Positions 12,226 through 24,620 of a stretch of DNA of 64,000 nt are shown one piece after another. The stretch spans positions 2,489,614 to 2,553,613 of the forward strand of contig NC_089181.1 in assembly GCF_947507565.1 (NCBI RefSeq), given 5' to 3'. The DNA is from Oscarella lobularis. Its lineage: Eukaryota > Porifera > Homoscleromorpha > Homosclerophorida > Oscarellidae. The notes beneath the pieces were generated by a model. The model saw only the letters and a program-made list of their open reading frames with translations, had not been told where the DNA came from and did no database searches. The stretch's first letter is position 1; every line of letters begins with the position of its first letter. The position numbers and the translations under genes are program-made.

Positions 12226-15200
12226 ATGAAGAACGCCAAATCGTCGCTCTCGACGGAGATTCCGCCGGTGAAAGGAGCAGTCGAGCATCTTAGAGAGCTC
12301 GGTATGCAATTTCAAAGTCAATACCGCATTCGTGTGCGATCGTGGTCCACTTATAGCATCGAAAATGCGTCTCGAAGACGCCGACGACGTCGATCCGCTC
12401 GTAGAGGCCCTCGAAGAGATGGTAAGCGACTCTCGCGTCACGCTATCGACTCGCGCGACTTTGTATCGAGGAATGGACGTGCAAACGATCCCACGAACAA
12501 CTCGAAACGGTGACGATCGAATCGAGCGCACTCCGACATCGCCTTCGCTCCTTCCCCGTCGACTTCAACGCCGAACTAAGCGGTAAAACGCGCGTAAACA
12601 CGACGAAAGACAAAGATAGGGTCGAAAACAGAAGCACTGGGAGCCGCTCATCAACTGAACGCAGCCCAAATCGGAAAACTAAAGGTACTCGCGAAACAGA
12701 ATGATAAAAGCGTGCTAGATAGAACACGTAGAGCGAACTAAACGAGATCGAGGAGGGAATAGAGAAGGCAATTCGTAGAAAAGAAGTGGTCGAACTTCAC
12801 AATGCTGTTCTCATGTATATCGCCATGTACAGTAGTTGGGGGAGAGAGACTCGCTTCGCTTTTTTTTTAGTCCCGAGAGAAGGCAGTTAGGCGCGAAACA
12901 CGGGGAGTTGGTGGCGAAGCTCAACAGTGCACTATCAGATAAAGCCAAGTGCGTAGGCTGTGAGTTGGCTTTGCCTTCTATTTATTTTTTATAGTCACCG
13001 TATTTCGTTGAATGAGGCAAAAGCAAAGTTGGCGGCGGCTGATAAGAAGGTGACCACTACCGCCGGCGTCCGACTACCGCCGGCGTCCGACTACCGCCGG
13101 CGTCGACGACCACCTGCGATGCTATGTGTTTGTTCCAGATTGACTTTGTGGACGTAGAAATTCGTCACGTGGGTAAGTTGATGGACAAGGAGCGAGAGGA
13201 CACGACGGAGGAAAAGGAGTCGTTGAAACAGAAAATCGTGAGAACTCTTAGACCCGTCGTCACAAGACGACGGCAACGACCGTCTTTGTAATTAATTAGG
13301 CGGACGCGACAGCGGCGATCGAACGCTTAAACGACGAAAACAATAACACGAAACGGTTCGACATAAGAAAAGCCCCTCATCGCGCGTGTCGAGCGAAAGT
13401 CGTGTAGGAGAATCGAAAAATTGCACGACGATTTGGTAAGAAGCGGCGGCGTGCTCGAAACGAAACGAAGGGTAAGATTCGTGATTTGGGACACTCGTGC
13501 ACCCATTGTCAATCGAATTATTTAATTCGTTCTCGCAGACGCTGAAACAGGCCGAATCGTCGCGCGACGAACTCCTTCGGCTCGAGTCGACGATGAAAGA
13601 CGAAGAGGCGGCGGCTCGATCCGCTCTGTTGACGGCAACGAATGGGACGTGAGTTCGGAAGGCACTTGAAAGGCGTCTCCATATACGTTTATCTCGTTGA
13701 TTGCAGCGTAGACATTGTGAATGATCAAGAATCTATTAGAACAAACTTCGCCATGCGAAAGACCGAACTCATCGAAGCGGAGAAACAGGTTCGTTTTTGT
13801 TCCTTGGTGTCGACCGACGCAGGGGTTTACATTCCATTATCAGCTAAAAGACCAACTAGCAATTGCATCAGCAGAAAGTGGAAGAGTCGTTGCCAATAGA
13901 AAAGCGGTTCGATCCGGTATAGACGTCATCTGAGTCATCTCCGCGTTGACCGCATTGAATTTCCTCCTTTGGCGTTTGCAGACTTGCGGGTGGCGAAGGA
14001 AAAGGCCGAAAGAGCGTCCGCTATGTTGGCTTCTGTGAAAGAGACGTGAGTTTACGTACGCTATTTAGGGCGACGCACGTAGGAATATTTTTTCGGTGTC
14101 GTCATAAAACCGCTTATTAGTGTCAATTCCTCGCGACGTGACCTAGTACGGCATTCGGAAGAGTGCGGTCGCATGAGACAAGAAATTAGCGAGCTCAAGT
14201 TCCGCAAAGCTCAAGTGGAGGAGAGGCATAAGTGAGAGCGCTGCTACCACGAAGTACTACTACTACTACTACTAGTATGACTTTTTTTTTAGAGCTGACG
14301 TGGCTCTTCTCAGCGACTCCATCGCAGATACGAGAACTCGCTTGGCGAAGGAGAGAACCGAAAGGTAAGAAGAAGAACTTGTCGACGGCTTTATTGGCAA
14401 AGTCATCTCGTGACTTTAGGCAAAGGGTTCAAGCGGAACAGTCTCAGGTGGCGTCGACGAAGGTGACTGTGAAGCAGGAACAAGCACGCGCTTCGTCGGC
14501 GATGACGAAGCGCATTTCGAGTGCCGTTCAGCGTCAAGAAGCACTAAAAAGCGAAGTTTGTGTGCCACCGCCGCCGCCGCTGCGGCGGCGGGCGACGGCT
14601 TTTATGCAAAACAAAACTGATTAATAAATCCCAATAGTCGGTGAATTTAAAAAGGGCGCTGAATGAAGCTAAAACCCGCGAGTCGGCGCTGAAGCAACAA
14701 TTGACGACGGCTACAACGAAGTATCAGACAATGAAGAATGAACTCGAAACGACAGCGAAGAGCCTGGAGGTAGCGATCTAGGGCAAAGATTGCGCTCGTT
14801 TGACTGAGTTTTTGCACTTTAGGCTAGTATTGGAGACTTGGAATCGAGGCTAAAGGCAGCCAATGAAAAGCTATGTAAAACGAAAGTAAGGAAACGATAT
14901 TTTTTACTTAACATAGAGTTGGATAATTCTGTTATAGCCTCGGATGGCTTCGCTCGAGACGGAGTGTCAAGAACAGCAGTCTCTCTATGACGATAAGAAG
15001 AAGGAGATAGTCGGTAAGGGGAGAAAATATGGTAATTTGTGGGAGTCTAATTGTACGCTCAGCGCTCAAGAACAAAAAGGCCGGCGTAGAAGATGCCATT
15101 ACAAGAGCTTCTCGGGAAATTGAGCGGCTTCATATTCCCCAGGTCCGATGATGATTGATTGGTTTTCATGCGATTTTTTAGCTCGGAATTTAGGAGAAAT

Positions 15201-16010
15201 TGCGCTGCGACATTGGAAAGACGCGAGTCGACGCTTTGCTTTCCATGAAAGCGCACGTCGCGGAATCAGATGGAATTGAGTTGGAAATTCGACATGCTGA
15301 AGACAAGTTGCGTAGTGTACAGACAGAGAACGCAAGGTAAAGGGCAGAAACTGCGCTTTGCAGCGCTAAGAAGTTGGCTCTTCTTTAGATTCTCGAAGGT
15401 AAAAAGCTCGAGGATTTTTAAAGGTATTTATCGCATAGGTTGTCTAGGGCATTGAAGCGTTAAGAAAAGATAGGCTTGAGTTAGAGACTAGGTACGAGGG
15501 CAGTTCACCGGCCATGCTTGCCCTCGAAGCAGATCTGACGCGATATAGAGGTTACAGAACAATACGGCAGTCTATAAAAATTAATTAATTTTGATTTGAA
15601 TCAGATTTACTTGAAGCTGGCTTTCACCAGAGTCAAGAACTCGAAAAGGTAAAGGGGGGTAGACTAGAAGGCGATGTCTTTTACGCGGCGCGCGCGCAAT
15701 CTCAGGAGCAAGCTGCGCGTGACCGAATCGTGCTGAGCAACATGGACACGCTGTGCGACAGTGCCGACAAACGCCAGGAACGGTATCGGAGGTGTGCATA
15801 CACGGGCATCAGTGAACTCACCTTGCTTTTCTCAGGGTTTCAAAAGTGCACGAGAAAATCTCGCACCAACTCGAAATATTAGGCAATTTTCTCGAGGCTG
15901 CGGCGAGCAAAAAGGTACGCACAACGACTTTATTATTAATAATTAAATGTCAAATTTGTTTTCGTTCGCGAAAAAGAAGAAACGAAAAAAAGCCGACCGA
16001 CGAAACGTGA
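12226..16010 (+). CDS. Long coiled-coil protein, many small exons, unassigned
   Basis: About 20 small exons encode heptad-rich helices with little else. The first reads MKNAKSSLSTEIPPVKGAVE. Later ones include DVDPLVEALEEM, SELNEIEEGIEKAIRRKEVV, KHGELVAKLNSALSDKA, ISLNEAKAKLAAADKK, VEIRHVGKLMDKEREDTTEE, TLKQAESSRDELLRLESTM and ISHQLEILGNFLEAAASK. The exons join in phase with GT-AG borders where checked. It has no signal peptide, membrane segment or catalytic motif. The style recalls CCDC-type ciliary or cytoskeletal proteins (for example CCDC175/CCDC178), but this is not a confident match. The final exon appears to read through to a TGA at 16008, only 30 bp from the convergent stop of the neudesin gene. 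Exon borders are approximate. Confidence 0.7.
13057..13106 (+). repeat. 17-bp tandem repeat, three copies, within an intron
   Basis: Unit ctaccgccggcgtccga is present twice exactly and once truncated. It starts a few bases after a GT donor of the coiled-coil gene. Confidence 0.85.
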
Positions 16011-16039
16011 CTGACACAAAATAATTTCTTCTGTACACT

Positions 16040-16710
16040 TCATAGATCCGCGCGACGGTCAGCTGCAGCGTCGTCGCGCTCGCGAAAGTAAGCGTACTTT
16101 TCCGTGCGGCCGACGACGGGGTATTTTGCCTGATAAACGTCACGAAATATTTTGTCCAGTTCAGCCTTTTGTTCCGACGAGAGAGAGTCCTAAAGGGGAT
16201 GCGCGCGTGTGGTCGACTTTTTGAGGGGTGAATTTAACGAAATACTCACAATGTTATCATGTATGTCGTCGACTTCGAGAGACCACTTTGCAATGGCGTG
16301 GCTTGGGTCTTTGCCCGCCATTACATTATAGGTCCCTTCCTTGCCATAAAATTCTGACAGAAAATAATATGTAATATCACGGATACATACATTTTTTAGG
16401 TACATAGTATCCGTGGTGTCTACCCACCCCTTCCCTTAGTGACGTCGAATACCACTCCTTTTACTGCCATGTAGATTGGTTTTTCTGGCTAAAGTAACTT
16501 TGCGTCGATTTTCAATTGCAATTTCTAGTTATTTTTTCTACGTCTGAGCCGTCGTATTGAGCGAGCTCTTCGGCGGAGAACGTTCTTTGGGGAATATTTC
16601 CTAGATCTGTCGTGGGTGTTATTGTTGAGCGAGAAGACGACTATCTCACGTTCGTCGTTGCACGTCGCTAGTGCTAACACGGCGAGAAAGGCAAAAGTTT
16701 GAAACACCAT
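16040..16710 (-). CDS. NENF: Neudesin-like secreted cytochrome b5-like haem-binding protein
   Basis: Secreted MAPR-family protein related to neudesin, whose haem-binding cytochrome b5-like domain is needed for its signalling activity. Four exons. Exon 1 encodes a signal peptide (MVFQTFAFLAVLALATC). The GTGAGA donor at about 16649 joins to NIPQRTFSAEELAQYDGSDVE, then KPIYMAVKGVVFDVT, then FYGKEGTYNVMAGKDPSHA with AKWSLEVDDIHDN, and finally DSLSSEQKAELDKIF and VYQAKYPVVGRT. The order and sequence match vertebrate neudesin closely, including the Tyr of YNVMAGKD. The C-terminus diverges after VVGRT. It lies 80 bp downstream of the lyase gene on the same strand and is convergent with the coiled-coil gene. 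Confidence 0.92.
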
Positions 16711-16789
16711 TGCTACTATAGCGCGCACTAAAATAGCCACGTGCCTTGCAAACAACAACAAAGAAAACAGGGTCTGCATCTCTCCGCAT

Positions 16790-19317
16790 CTAATGCGTGC
16801 ATTCAAATGTGACCGTCTTTCCTAGCTCGATCGGTGATAACTTTACGTTTACTTCCGTTCCAGAAGGTGCGAGTCGCGTTTCGCCTGGCGTTCGGCACTT
16901 GACGTTGAGCGGGCTGAAGCGAACGTTTACGCCATTGCTGGGAGGATACGCCGGACTGCTCAAAGAAACGGAAAAAGAATTCGTCGACCAGTCGGGCCCC
17001 CCAACGGGATCCACCAGAACCAACACCGGAAAATCAACAGAAATGCTCAAATTCGTCGAAATCTCAATCTCACCGGCTTTCCAGAAAACCACCTCGATCA
17101 ATCCGGACGACGCATTGAAAACACCCCGAGCCGATCCGTCCGAACTCCTCACGACCTTCAAGTCGTCCGATTTCGCAACGTCATTCAAATCAACGTTGAC
17201 AAAGACCGCATATCCGGCGCTGGCACCACTAGTTCCATGATCAATCCATACATCAAAAACATCACGAGTGATCACACCTGAGCCAGTTCCTATGGATGCC
17301 CAGTCACCCCTTCTAGGGCCCACATTCACATGAAGAGGCACGTCAGTGCCTATCATAGGAATATATCCCGTCCTGTTGTGATATATAAAGTCAATGTTAG
17401 TAAAGGTGTAGTTTCCTGGGTTGAGTTTCCTTGGCGATTTGCCTGTCTCGGCTATGTAGACGTCGCCGTCAAGAAGCCGATTAGCTATAGACGTGTATAC
17501 AGGGTTTCCAGACGGACACGTGATGTTGTCAATGAGAGCAACGAAGGCGTTTTCTGCAAAGAACCAAGTTTTCTTCGCTGTGAGGTTTCTGGAAACTAAG
17601 TCCATTGCTGCGGCACCGTATTCCATGTTAGATACGCCTCCGACGAAGGAAGACGTTTCCATGTGAAAGTCGTAGTTGCATGCTAGTAGGGGGATGTTCT
17701 GCTCGCACGTTATTCCGGGCAGACGTTGCCAGTTCCAGACGGGGAAGATATCCTCGTATTCACCTCCTGTGTAGTAAACGTTGACGACGCCGTCGGCGAA
17801 GTGCTCCGATTTTATCCCCTAGAAAACGACTATGCTATTTGGATTTTGATAGGGTTTCCTAGTGACCTGTTCGTTGACACATCGAGCCCCGATTGTTCGA
17901 TTGCTTCGCATGTGGAGCGTGATCATGTAATTGGGACGTCGATGCACCATGTAGTCACTGTCCCAATAATGCTTATTTCCAGTCACAAACGGAGGACCGC
18001 CTAGTGGAGAGAAAGAATTCCTCGCGCGTTGGACAGGTAAAAGTTTTCGTACGAGCGTTTGCTATGCGTGTTGCAAAGTCAACGAATTCTTGGTGCCGCT
18101 CTCCAGGCACTGCTGACAGTCGTTCCGGTGTAAACGTTCCCGGCTTTCCTCCCCCGGTACCGGCGACCTAAAGGTTACTGCTTCTACTTTGCATTGCCTG
18201 TGGTGAGTATAAATTTACTCCTCGGCCGATAACGGACCAATCCCACGTATTGCCGCGAATCATCCACTGTTGACCGTCTAAAACAAGATGAGCGAAATTC
18301 CCCAGAGTGGTGCTATTCATGGCGTACGACGTCCCTGGCGAATAAGATGAAATAACGAATTACTAGAGCTAGAGAAGTATTAATCGCACCTGCTGAAAAG
18401 TAGACAAAGTCGAGTAGCTGGGTAGTGAAGACACTGCCGTACGAACCGGCCAAGAGCTCCGGTCCGTGTTGATGAAACGATCCATCTGTCTGAATTCCGT
18501 CCTGTTGTTGTGTTCCTATGACTATCTCGTCGTAGATTCGGGAAAAGCATTGATTCACTGCCGTCTCATTTCCTACAAAGATGATAGTTGCAATTGATTA
18601 GGTTCTGTCCTGCCTGAACACCTGTGAAGAGCCCTCGTTGTATCTGGATGTTACACATCCACACCAAATTAGCTCCCGTCCATCCTTTCCACCACGTGGC
18701 TCTTTCCATTATTTCAACACCCTTTTTCGACTCGTTTGCATTCAATGAACTCTCGATTAACAAATACGAATTAGCGATGGTAAGCGGGACTCCAATTTGG
18801 TTGTACCTAGTAGAGAGCTATAAAAAAGGGAAATCTTTCTCCTTTATCAGTCAACCTCACCACCAGTTAGGATTTTCAAAATCGTTCTTCAACCAGAAAT
18901 CCAAAGCAAGGTGGATTTTACCCATCAAGTCACTGCTGTTGTGTACGCTGCTATTAGGAGTTTTATACGCGATGCACATCGTCTAGCGTAGATCGATGAC
19001 ACCGTACGCTTCAGAGACACTTTTCAATGTTCTCTCACCTTGACTCGATCAACGTGTTCTGACGTTTTCCAAGCACCCCTCGTTTTATCCTTATAATCGA
19101 TGTCAGACCAACTGCCGTCATTCGTCAAGCTGCTCGCGTAGCCTTGCGCTTGCTCAGCGACTTCTTGCACCGAATGAGCCGACGTTGGAAGCAACGACTC
19201 GACTATGCGCTCTTGGACTGTGTCGAGATCATTGCCAAAGAAGAACAAGGCACGCGAGAAATGGGAGAAAGACAGGAGAACGACTGCCAGAGGCAGAAAG
19301 ACGAAGAGAGAAGACAT
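16790..19317 (-). CDS. Polysaccharide lyase family 8 enzyme (hyaluronate/chondroitin lyase-like), secreted
   Basis: Predicted beta-eliminase for uronic-acid polysaccharides such as chondroitin or hyaluronan. Exon 1 (start at 19317) has a signal peptide (MSSLFVFLPLAVVLLSFSHF). The alpha/alpha-toroid half contains ATWWKGWTGANLVWMCNIQI and the active-site segment DGSFHQHGPELLAGSYG. There the His and the Tyr nine residues later match the catalytic pair of chondroitin AC lyase. The 3' exon (16790-17662) supplies the beta-sandwich half, with KTWFFAENAFVALIDNITC, NPVYTSIANRLLDG, DFIYHNRTGYIPM and VDLNDVAKSDDL. Several introns interrupt the gene, so it is resident in the genome rather than bacterial contamination. 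Substrate preference cannot be read from sequence. Borders between 17,660 and 19,000 are approximate. Confidence 0.85.
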
Positions 19318-19387
19318 CGAGATGCTCTACTCAAGGATCACGCGCTGCAAGCGTAAATGGAATCGATAATTAATAAGACAGAAATTC

Positions 19388-21046
19388 TACAAGTGAAGGT
19401 CTTTGGAGCCAAGCGATTGGAAAAAGCGCTCAACGTCGCTGTCAGAAACATCTGATATGTGCGGAGGAGACCAGCGTGGCTGTTGATCGCGATCCACCAG
19501 CACTACACAACACAGATACAGTAAGAGACGTACGTTAGAACACACCTGCCGTTTTTCCAATCTAACCGGCTCTGATTCCCTCGAAAAAGTCGTGGCCCTC
19601 CTACGTCAAAAGCATCAACTTGGCGATGTACGTGCTACTTTTTGGCCATACCATGCACTGCTGGCTCATGCGGTATTCCATTTCAAGATCTTCCTTTAGA
19701 CTCATCTTTGCTCCCAGTTGAAGCTGTCGCAGCGTCACTTTCATCGACGTAGGCGACTGTGGTAAAGAATAGTTGTACTACTGCAAAGGAGGAGAAATGC
19801 TGACCTACCATTTTCTTCAAGGCCTGAAAGAGAAGAGATTACTAGAAGCAGACATACATATGCACTTGGCTACCTTTAGTTGACTTTTAGCCCAATCAGA
19901 ACCGTCATTCTCCAAAGACTTGAATATGCCTTCGATCGTGGAAGCAGAAAAACAGCTGAATCAACGCGCATTTGACGGGCAAAAATTACGTTCGACGACA
20001 ACATCTCCTACTCGTTAATCTGCTCCATGAAAGGCTGGAGGGAAAACGACTGGTTTTCAGGTCGCAGGCACTTTATGAAAACAGGTCGAAAACAGGAAAA
20101 CGACGCACGTATCTCACTCGTTCACCTCTTGGTGAAAGCGGTCAAGTATGTCGCCGACGTTTTTCCCCGAAGAGTTGAGCAAAGCTGTTTCAACGTCCAG
20201 AACTTTGTCTGACGCCACGTAGTGAGTAGCAACGCCAGCTAGCTGCACATCTCGACCCTTCAGCCGAACACCTGAAGAGCTATTTCTATTTAATAATTAA
20301 TTAAACCGGCCACTTTGGACCTGTCAACGCCAAGTAAATGCCCAACTTGCCACTGAGCCTCGGCAGAAAATAACCGCCGCCGACGTCAGGAAAGAGACCT
20401 GTTGAGAGACGATGAAAAAAAGGTTTTGACGTTGAGTGAAAACAGACCGATTCCTGTCTCTGGCATGGCAAACACCGTCCTCTCCGTAGCAACTCGATAT
20501 GGCCCGTGAACAGACAGTCCAACACCCTGAAAAGAGAGTCAGAGCGAGCAGACTTCGATTCTCACTATCTCACTCCTCCCATAGTGATACCATCGATAAG
20601 GGCAACGTAGGGCGTCTTCAGCGTTCCTATTGTATAATTTAGACGATATTCTTCCTTGAAAAATTCTTCGGGTATGCTATTGTGATGAATCTTTTTCCCG
20701 TCGGCCACAGCTGTATGGAAACACTCCTCGGCTATTGGTGGCAATAATTACTCATCAATAACCAACCTCTGACGTCTCCCCCAGCACAGAATGCTTTGTC
20801 GCCAGCACCCTTGATTAGTATTATTCGAACAGTTGGATCTGCGTCCCATTGCTGTGAAGGATGCAATTACCCGAGAATGTGCATCTGCAGCTGTTTTTTT
20901 ACCTTCAGGTTAGGATAGATCTTCTTGACCATGGACAGGTTTAGAGCGTTCAGCGCTTTTGGCCTGTTCAGCGTGATTCGAGCTGCCCCGTTGGCTAATT
21001 TCTCCATTATGACGTCCTCTTCGGCACTCGGGGACGTCGAAAACAT
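19388..21046 (-). CDS. HIBCH: 3-hydroxyisobutyryl-CoA hydrolase, mitochondrial valine catabolism
   Basis: Hydrolyses 3-hydroxyisobutyryl-CoA in valine breakdown; member of the crotonase fold. Segments in order are [20 protein letters not shown] (about 20930-21000), a GGGV-type oxyanion region, the [19 protein letters not shown] block (about 20330-20410), and the carboxy end [18 protein letters not shown] followed by [10 protein letters not shown] before the TAG at 19388. These match animal HIBCH. The chosen ATG at 21046 gives [16 protein letters not shown] and lacks a clear mitochondrial presequence. An upstream minus-strand stretch (21100-21180) reads like one (RNRASFRLALLSRHLSSE) followed by a GT donor, but no in-frame ATG was found, so the true 5' end may lie further upstream. 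Confidence 0.92.
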
Positions 21047-21492
21047 TTTACTAGTGGAAGGTATCGGTTTTCTCCGTTAGAGATTGAGAGTAGAGTACCT
21101 TTCGGAGCTGAGGTGTCTCGACAAGAGAGCCAACCGAAACGAAGCACGATTTCTATAAATGCAAAGGCGATTTGCGCTGTCTGCTACCGCCTGCTTCTAC
21201 CTCAACGCCGTCCTCAGAGACTTCATTCTCCTAGTAGCGCACGCAGTCGATATTCGTCAAAAAATGCCCAACAGGTCTATTTTTTAATTGCCTAAACAAT
21301 TTCCCTCATGCTGTCATCGCAAAACAAATAACCAGATCAATTGCAAAGAATTCGCTCACACCAAATAATTATCATTCTAAATCAGATGGGGCCTCAGAAA
21401 AAAAAAACCACGAAGCCATGATCGTCATCCTAAACATTAAGAAAGAACTGTTCGAATTTGAATTACCAAACTGTTCGAATTAAGTAAGCCAG
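21047..21492. other. Intergenic HIBCH / SRBD1 with possible HIBCH leader exon
   Basis: The minus-strand stretch 21100-21180 could encode an Arg/Ser-rich mitochondrial leader ending at a gtactc donor. The rest is AT-rich with a poly-A run near 21405 and appears non-coding. Confidence 0.4.
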
Positions 21493-24480
21493 CTAAGCCA
21501 ATAGAAGACCGATGCGCTTTCGATCGAGTTCCACTTTATCCACTTCAACTCGAACTTGATCGCCGTAGTGAAGTTGGGCTCCTCGTAAGGAAGAAACGTG
21601 CACCAGGCCGGAGGTTTCGACTCCGACGTCGACAAAGACGCCAAACGACACGACGTTCGTCACTCGTCCCGTGAGAATGGCACCTCGTCGAAGATCTGCC
21701 ATTGATAGGACGGATTTTCGAAATATTGGCTCATTGAAGTCGTCTCTCAAATCGCGAACGGGCCGACGAAACGCGTCGACTATCAGCTCAAGAGTCGGAA
21801 CACCTATCTTCAAGTCGTCGGCAACGTTTCCTTTTGCATGCACAAGAAATGTCAGGAAAGAACAAAATCGCCAATCGAGAGAGATGCTTACGTAGAGATA
21901 GTCGACCGAGCTTCTGACGCAGAACCTCTTGCCCCAGCTGATCGACAGTGGCTCCAACCAGCTCCAAAAGCCTATAGAAATCACTGAAAGACTAAACGCT
22001 CGGTTATAACTATTACTTACTTCCTGGCGGCTTCATATGACTCCGGATGGATATTCGTCGCATCAAAAGGCTCCGGTAAGTCGTCGTTCTTTTTTCTTCT
22101 CTTTGATTCGGTGGAAACCTTCGCAGCGGCACCGGCTTTTCTTTTTCTCGATTTGCCGGCAGCGCGTTGTGGTACAAAATCGTCGTCGTCGTCATCGTCG
22201 TCATCGTCGTCTTTGATGAGACGAGGAGGAGAAGGAGGAGGAGGAGGAGGAGGAGGAAGAGGAACACTCGCCTGACTGATCCTAACGAATCCGGCGCACT
22301 GCTCAAACGTCTTCGCTCCAATTCCCTTCACTTTTCTCAATTGACTCCGATTGACAAACGCTCCGTTCTTCTCTCGATAATCGACGACGGCTTTGGCGCG
22401 AGTCGGCCCCATGCCGGCGACGTGTCGGAGCAGCGGAACGCTGCACGCGTTTAGATCGACGCCGACTAAGCTAACCGCGTCTTCGATGACGCCGGCAAGA
22501 GCATCGTCCAACATCTTCTTAGGCATGTCATGCTAGATCGAAACGGAACTATATAGATATAGGTTTCCTTTTGATGGAAGTCCGTGTGCTTGCCTGATAC
22601 ATGCCGATGCCGAGATGTTTGGGATCGATTTTTACCAGTTCAGCCAATGGGTCTTGAAGTCGTCTTGCAATCGAGACGGCGCTACGCAGATTCGGTTCCA
22701 GGTCGGGCATTTCCTCTTGAGCAATCGGCGAGACGCTGTACAACGATGCTCCCGATTCGTCAACAATACTTTGAGAGAGAGAGAAAAAAAAGAAAAAATG
22801 AATGCCATCGATTTTCTCGTCGTTATCTGTATATACCAGTATGACACTTCTCGATGCCACAGCGACTTTGATCTGATGACGTCAGAAACGATTTCTTGCG
22901 TCTCCCTCGATCCCTTGCCATTTCCAATCGCTAACAACTTACACCTGAAAACGGTGTATGCATCATATTTAATTAACCCTAGATGTCTAGATATTCATTA
23001 CCTCTGCTCGTCAATTATGGCCCGTAGCTCTTCTTTTGCCCGGCGCTTTGGAATCAAAAGAAGATGTAGGACTGTTGTGAAAAGGATGCGTCCGGTGGAA
23101 TCGACGGCGGCTACTTTGCACCCGTGTCGATAGCCCGGGTCGATGCCGAGTACGGTGGCCCCGCGAACGGGGGGAGTCAAGAGAACGCGCTTCAAATTTT
23201 CGATGAATACGGCCACTCCTTCGCGTTCGGCCGACTCCGTTGCATCGCGTCTCAATTCGCGAAGGACTTTGGGAATCATCAGTCTCGAATGAGCGTCAAG
23301 GAGAGATTTCTCGATTAGGGCGAATATTTCGGCTGGTCGCAAAAAGGAGTATCGCGATATTCGTCATCAAATTCTTTTTTTCTCCTCGCGTTTCATACCT
23401 GCGGCATCGTGTCTGATCCATTTTCGTTTTGCCCAGTCCAAATGCGCGGTCTCGTCCAACTTGGGAAGCACTAGTTTGACCGACAACACTTTCTGCTGCT
23501 CTCCTCTATTCAGAGCCAGAATCTAAAGGGGGGGAAAATGAAGAATACGCGTTAGCTGACATACAAACTCATCATCAATAATACTTGATGGGCTTTGAGA
23601 AATCGAAATGGAGAAGAGAATCTAAAATAGTCTTGGTATTTTCTATCAAATTCTTCTTTCTCTTCCTTGCTCGAGGACCGAGCAGAACTTTCTAGCATCA
23701 CCGACCTTTCTGCTCTGAGCAAGAAGAAACGTTGACTCAACGCGTCAATTTTTCCAGCATTCTCCCATACAGTCGTTTCAGCCTTTCTCTCGTTGCAGCG
23801 TCCTTGGAAATGATGTCGGCAATAATATTCTTTAGAGCCGTCTCTACCGCCTTTACACTCTCCAAGCCTATGCGCCATAACATTTATAAAGCCCAGTTAG
23901 TAACTACTTTTTTAAAAAAACCTTTGCGAGACCCGTCCACTTGACTTTTCATATCGACAGACTTTTGCCTGTCGAGAACGAGTCTAGCTAAAGGCTCTAT
24001 TCCGAGCTGACGCGCACGCTCGGCTAAACTCGTCTTTGCTCCCTTCTTGTATGGCGCGTACTAAAACACAGGAGTCAGTGTGGTGTAACCATCTCAATAA
24101 GACTTATGCATACCAACTCTTCGACATCTGCTAGAGTTCTGGCGTGTCGTATGCTTCTCTCTAATTCTGGAGTCAGTTTTTTGTCTTTCGTTAGTGTCTT
24201 TATGATGTTCTCCTGTTTAGCGAGTACAGAGCTGGAAAAGAGCTGGAAAATTTCGCCTGACTACTTCAATCGATTCGTTTTGGAACCTTAGTCGTTTGAA
24301 CTGATTCTCGATGCTTCTGATTTGGTTCTCGTTCATCCCATTCGTTCTCTCGGCCCTGTATCTCGTAATGAACGCTACGGTGTAGTCGTTCTGCAGCATT
24401 TCGATGACATTGCGCGTTGGATTCAAGGGAAGACGAAGGTTTTCCGCTGCGACGCGAACCGGATCAAACGCTTCGGTCAT
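21493..24480 (-). CDS. SRBD1: Tex/SRBD1-type S1 RNA-binding protein
   Basis: Nucleic-acid-binding protein of the Tex/Spt6-like family. The start [20 protein letters not shown] (24480) and following helices ([18 protein letters not shown]) match the N-terminal Tex domain. Further parts are the YqgF/RNase H-like core ([19 protein letters not shown], about 23150), the helix-hairpin-helix pair ([20 protein letters not shown] and [20 protein letters not shown], 22300-22460), an Asp-rich low-complexity insert with basic clusters (22080-22240), and the C-terminal S1 domain ([20 protein letters not shown] to LVHVSSLRG, 21540-21690). It begins directly with the Tex domain, without the long N-terminal extension of vertebrate SRBD1. 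An upstream ATG at 24619 ([19 protein letters not shown]) runs into a stop at about 24490 and was not used. Confidence 0.9.
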
Positions 24481-24620
24481 GACGATGCCTTCAGCGCCTT
24501 TTTATTTGCTGCAGGAGCGAGTAGTAGTAAGGAGACGACATTTCCTGCCTCGCGGATGTACGGGTGTCGAGCTCAAGCCGATGCCCGTATAGAAACAGAC
24601 GAATATTCGCCGAATTGAGC
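24481..24620. promoter_or_regulatory. Bidirectional promoter, SRBD1 / ABCB10
   Basis: Only 140 bp separate the start codons of these divergent genes. The function is inferred from the arrangement. Confidence 0.5.

Noticed and set aside
24490-24619. N-terminal extension of SRBD1 from the ATG at 24619
   Set aside because: The frame meets a TGA before the conserved Tex start, and the sequence overlaps the ABCB10 promoter.
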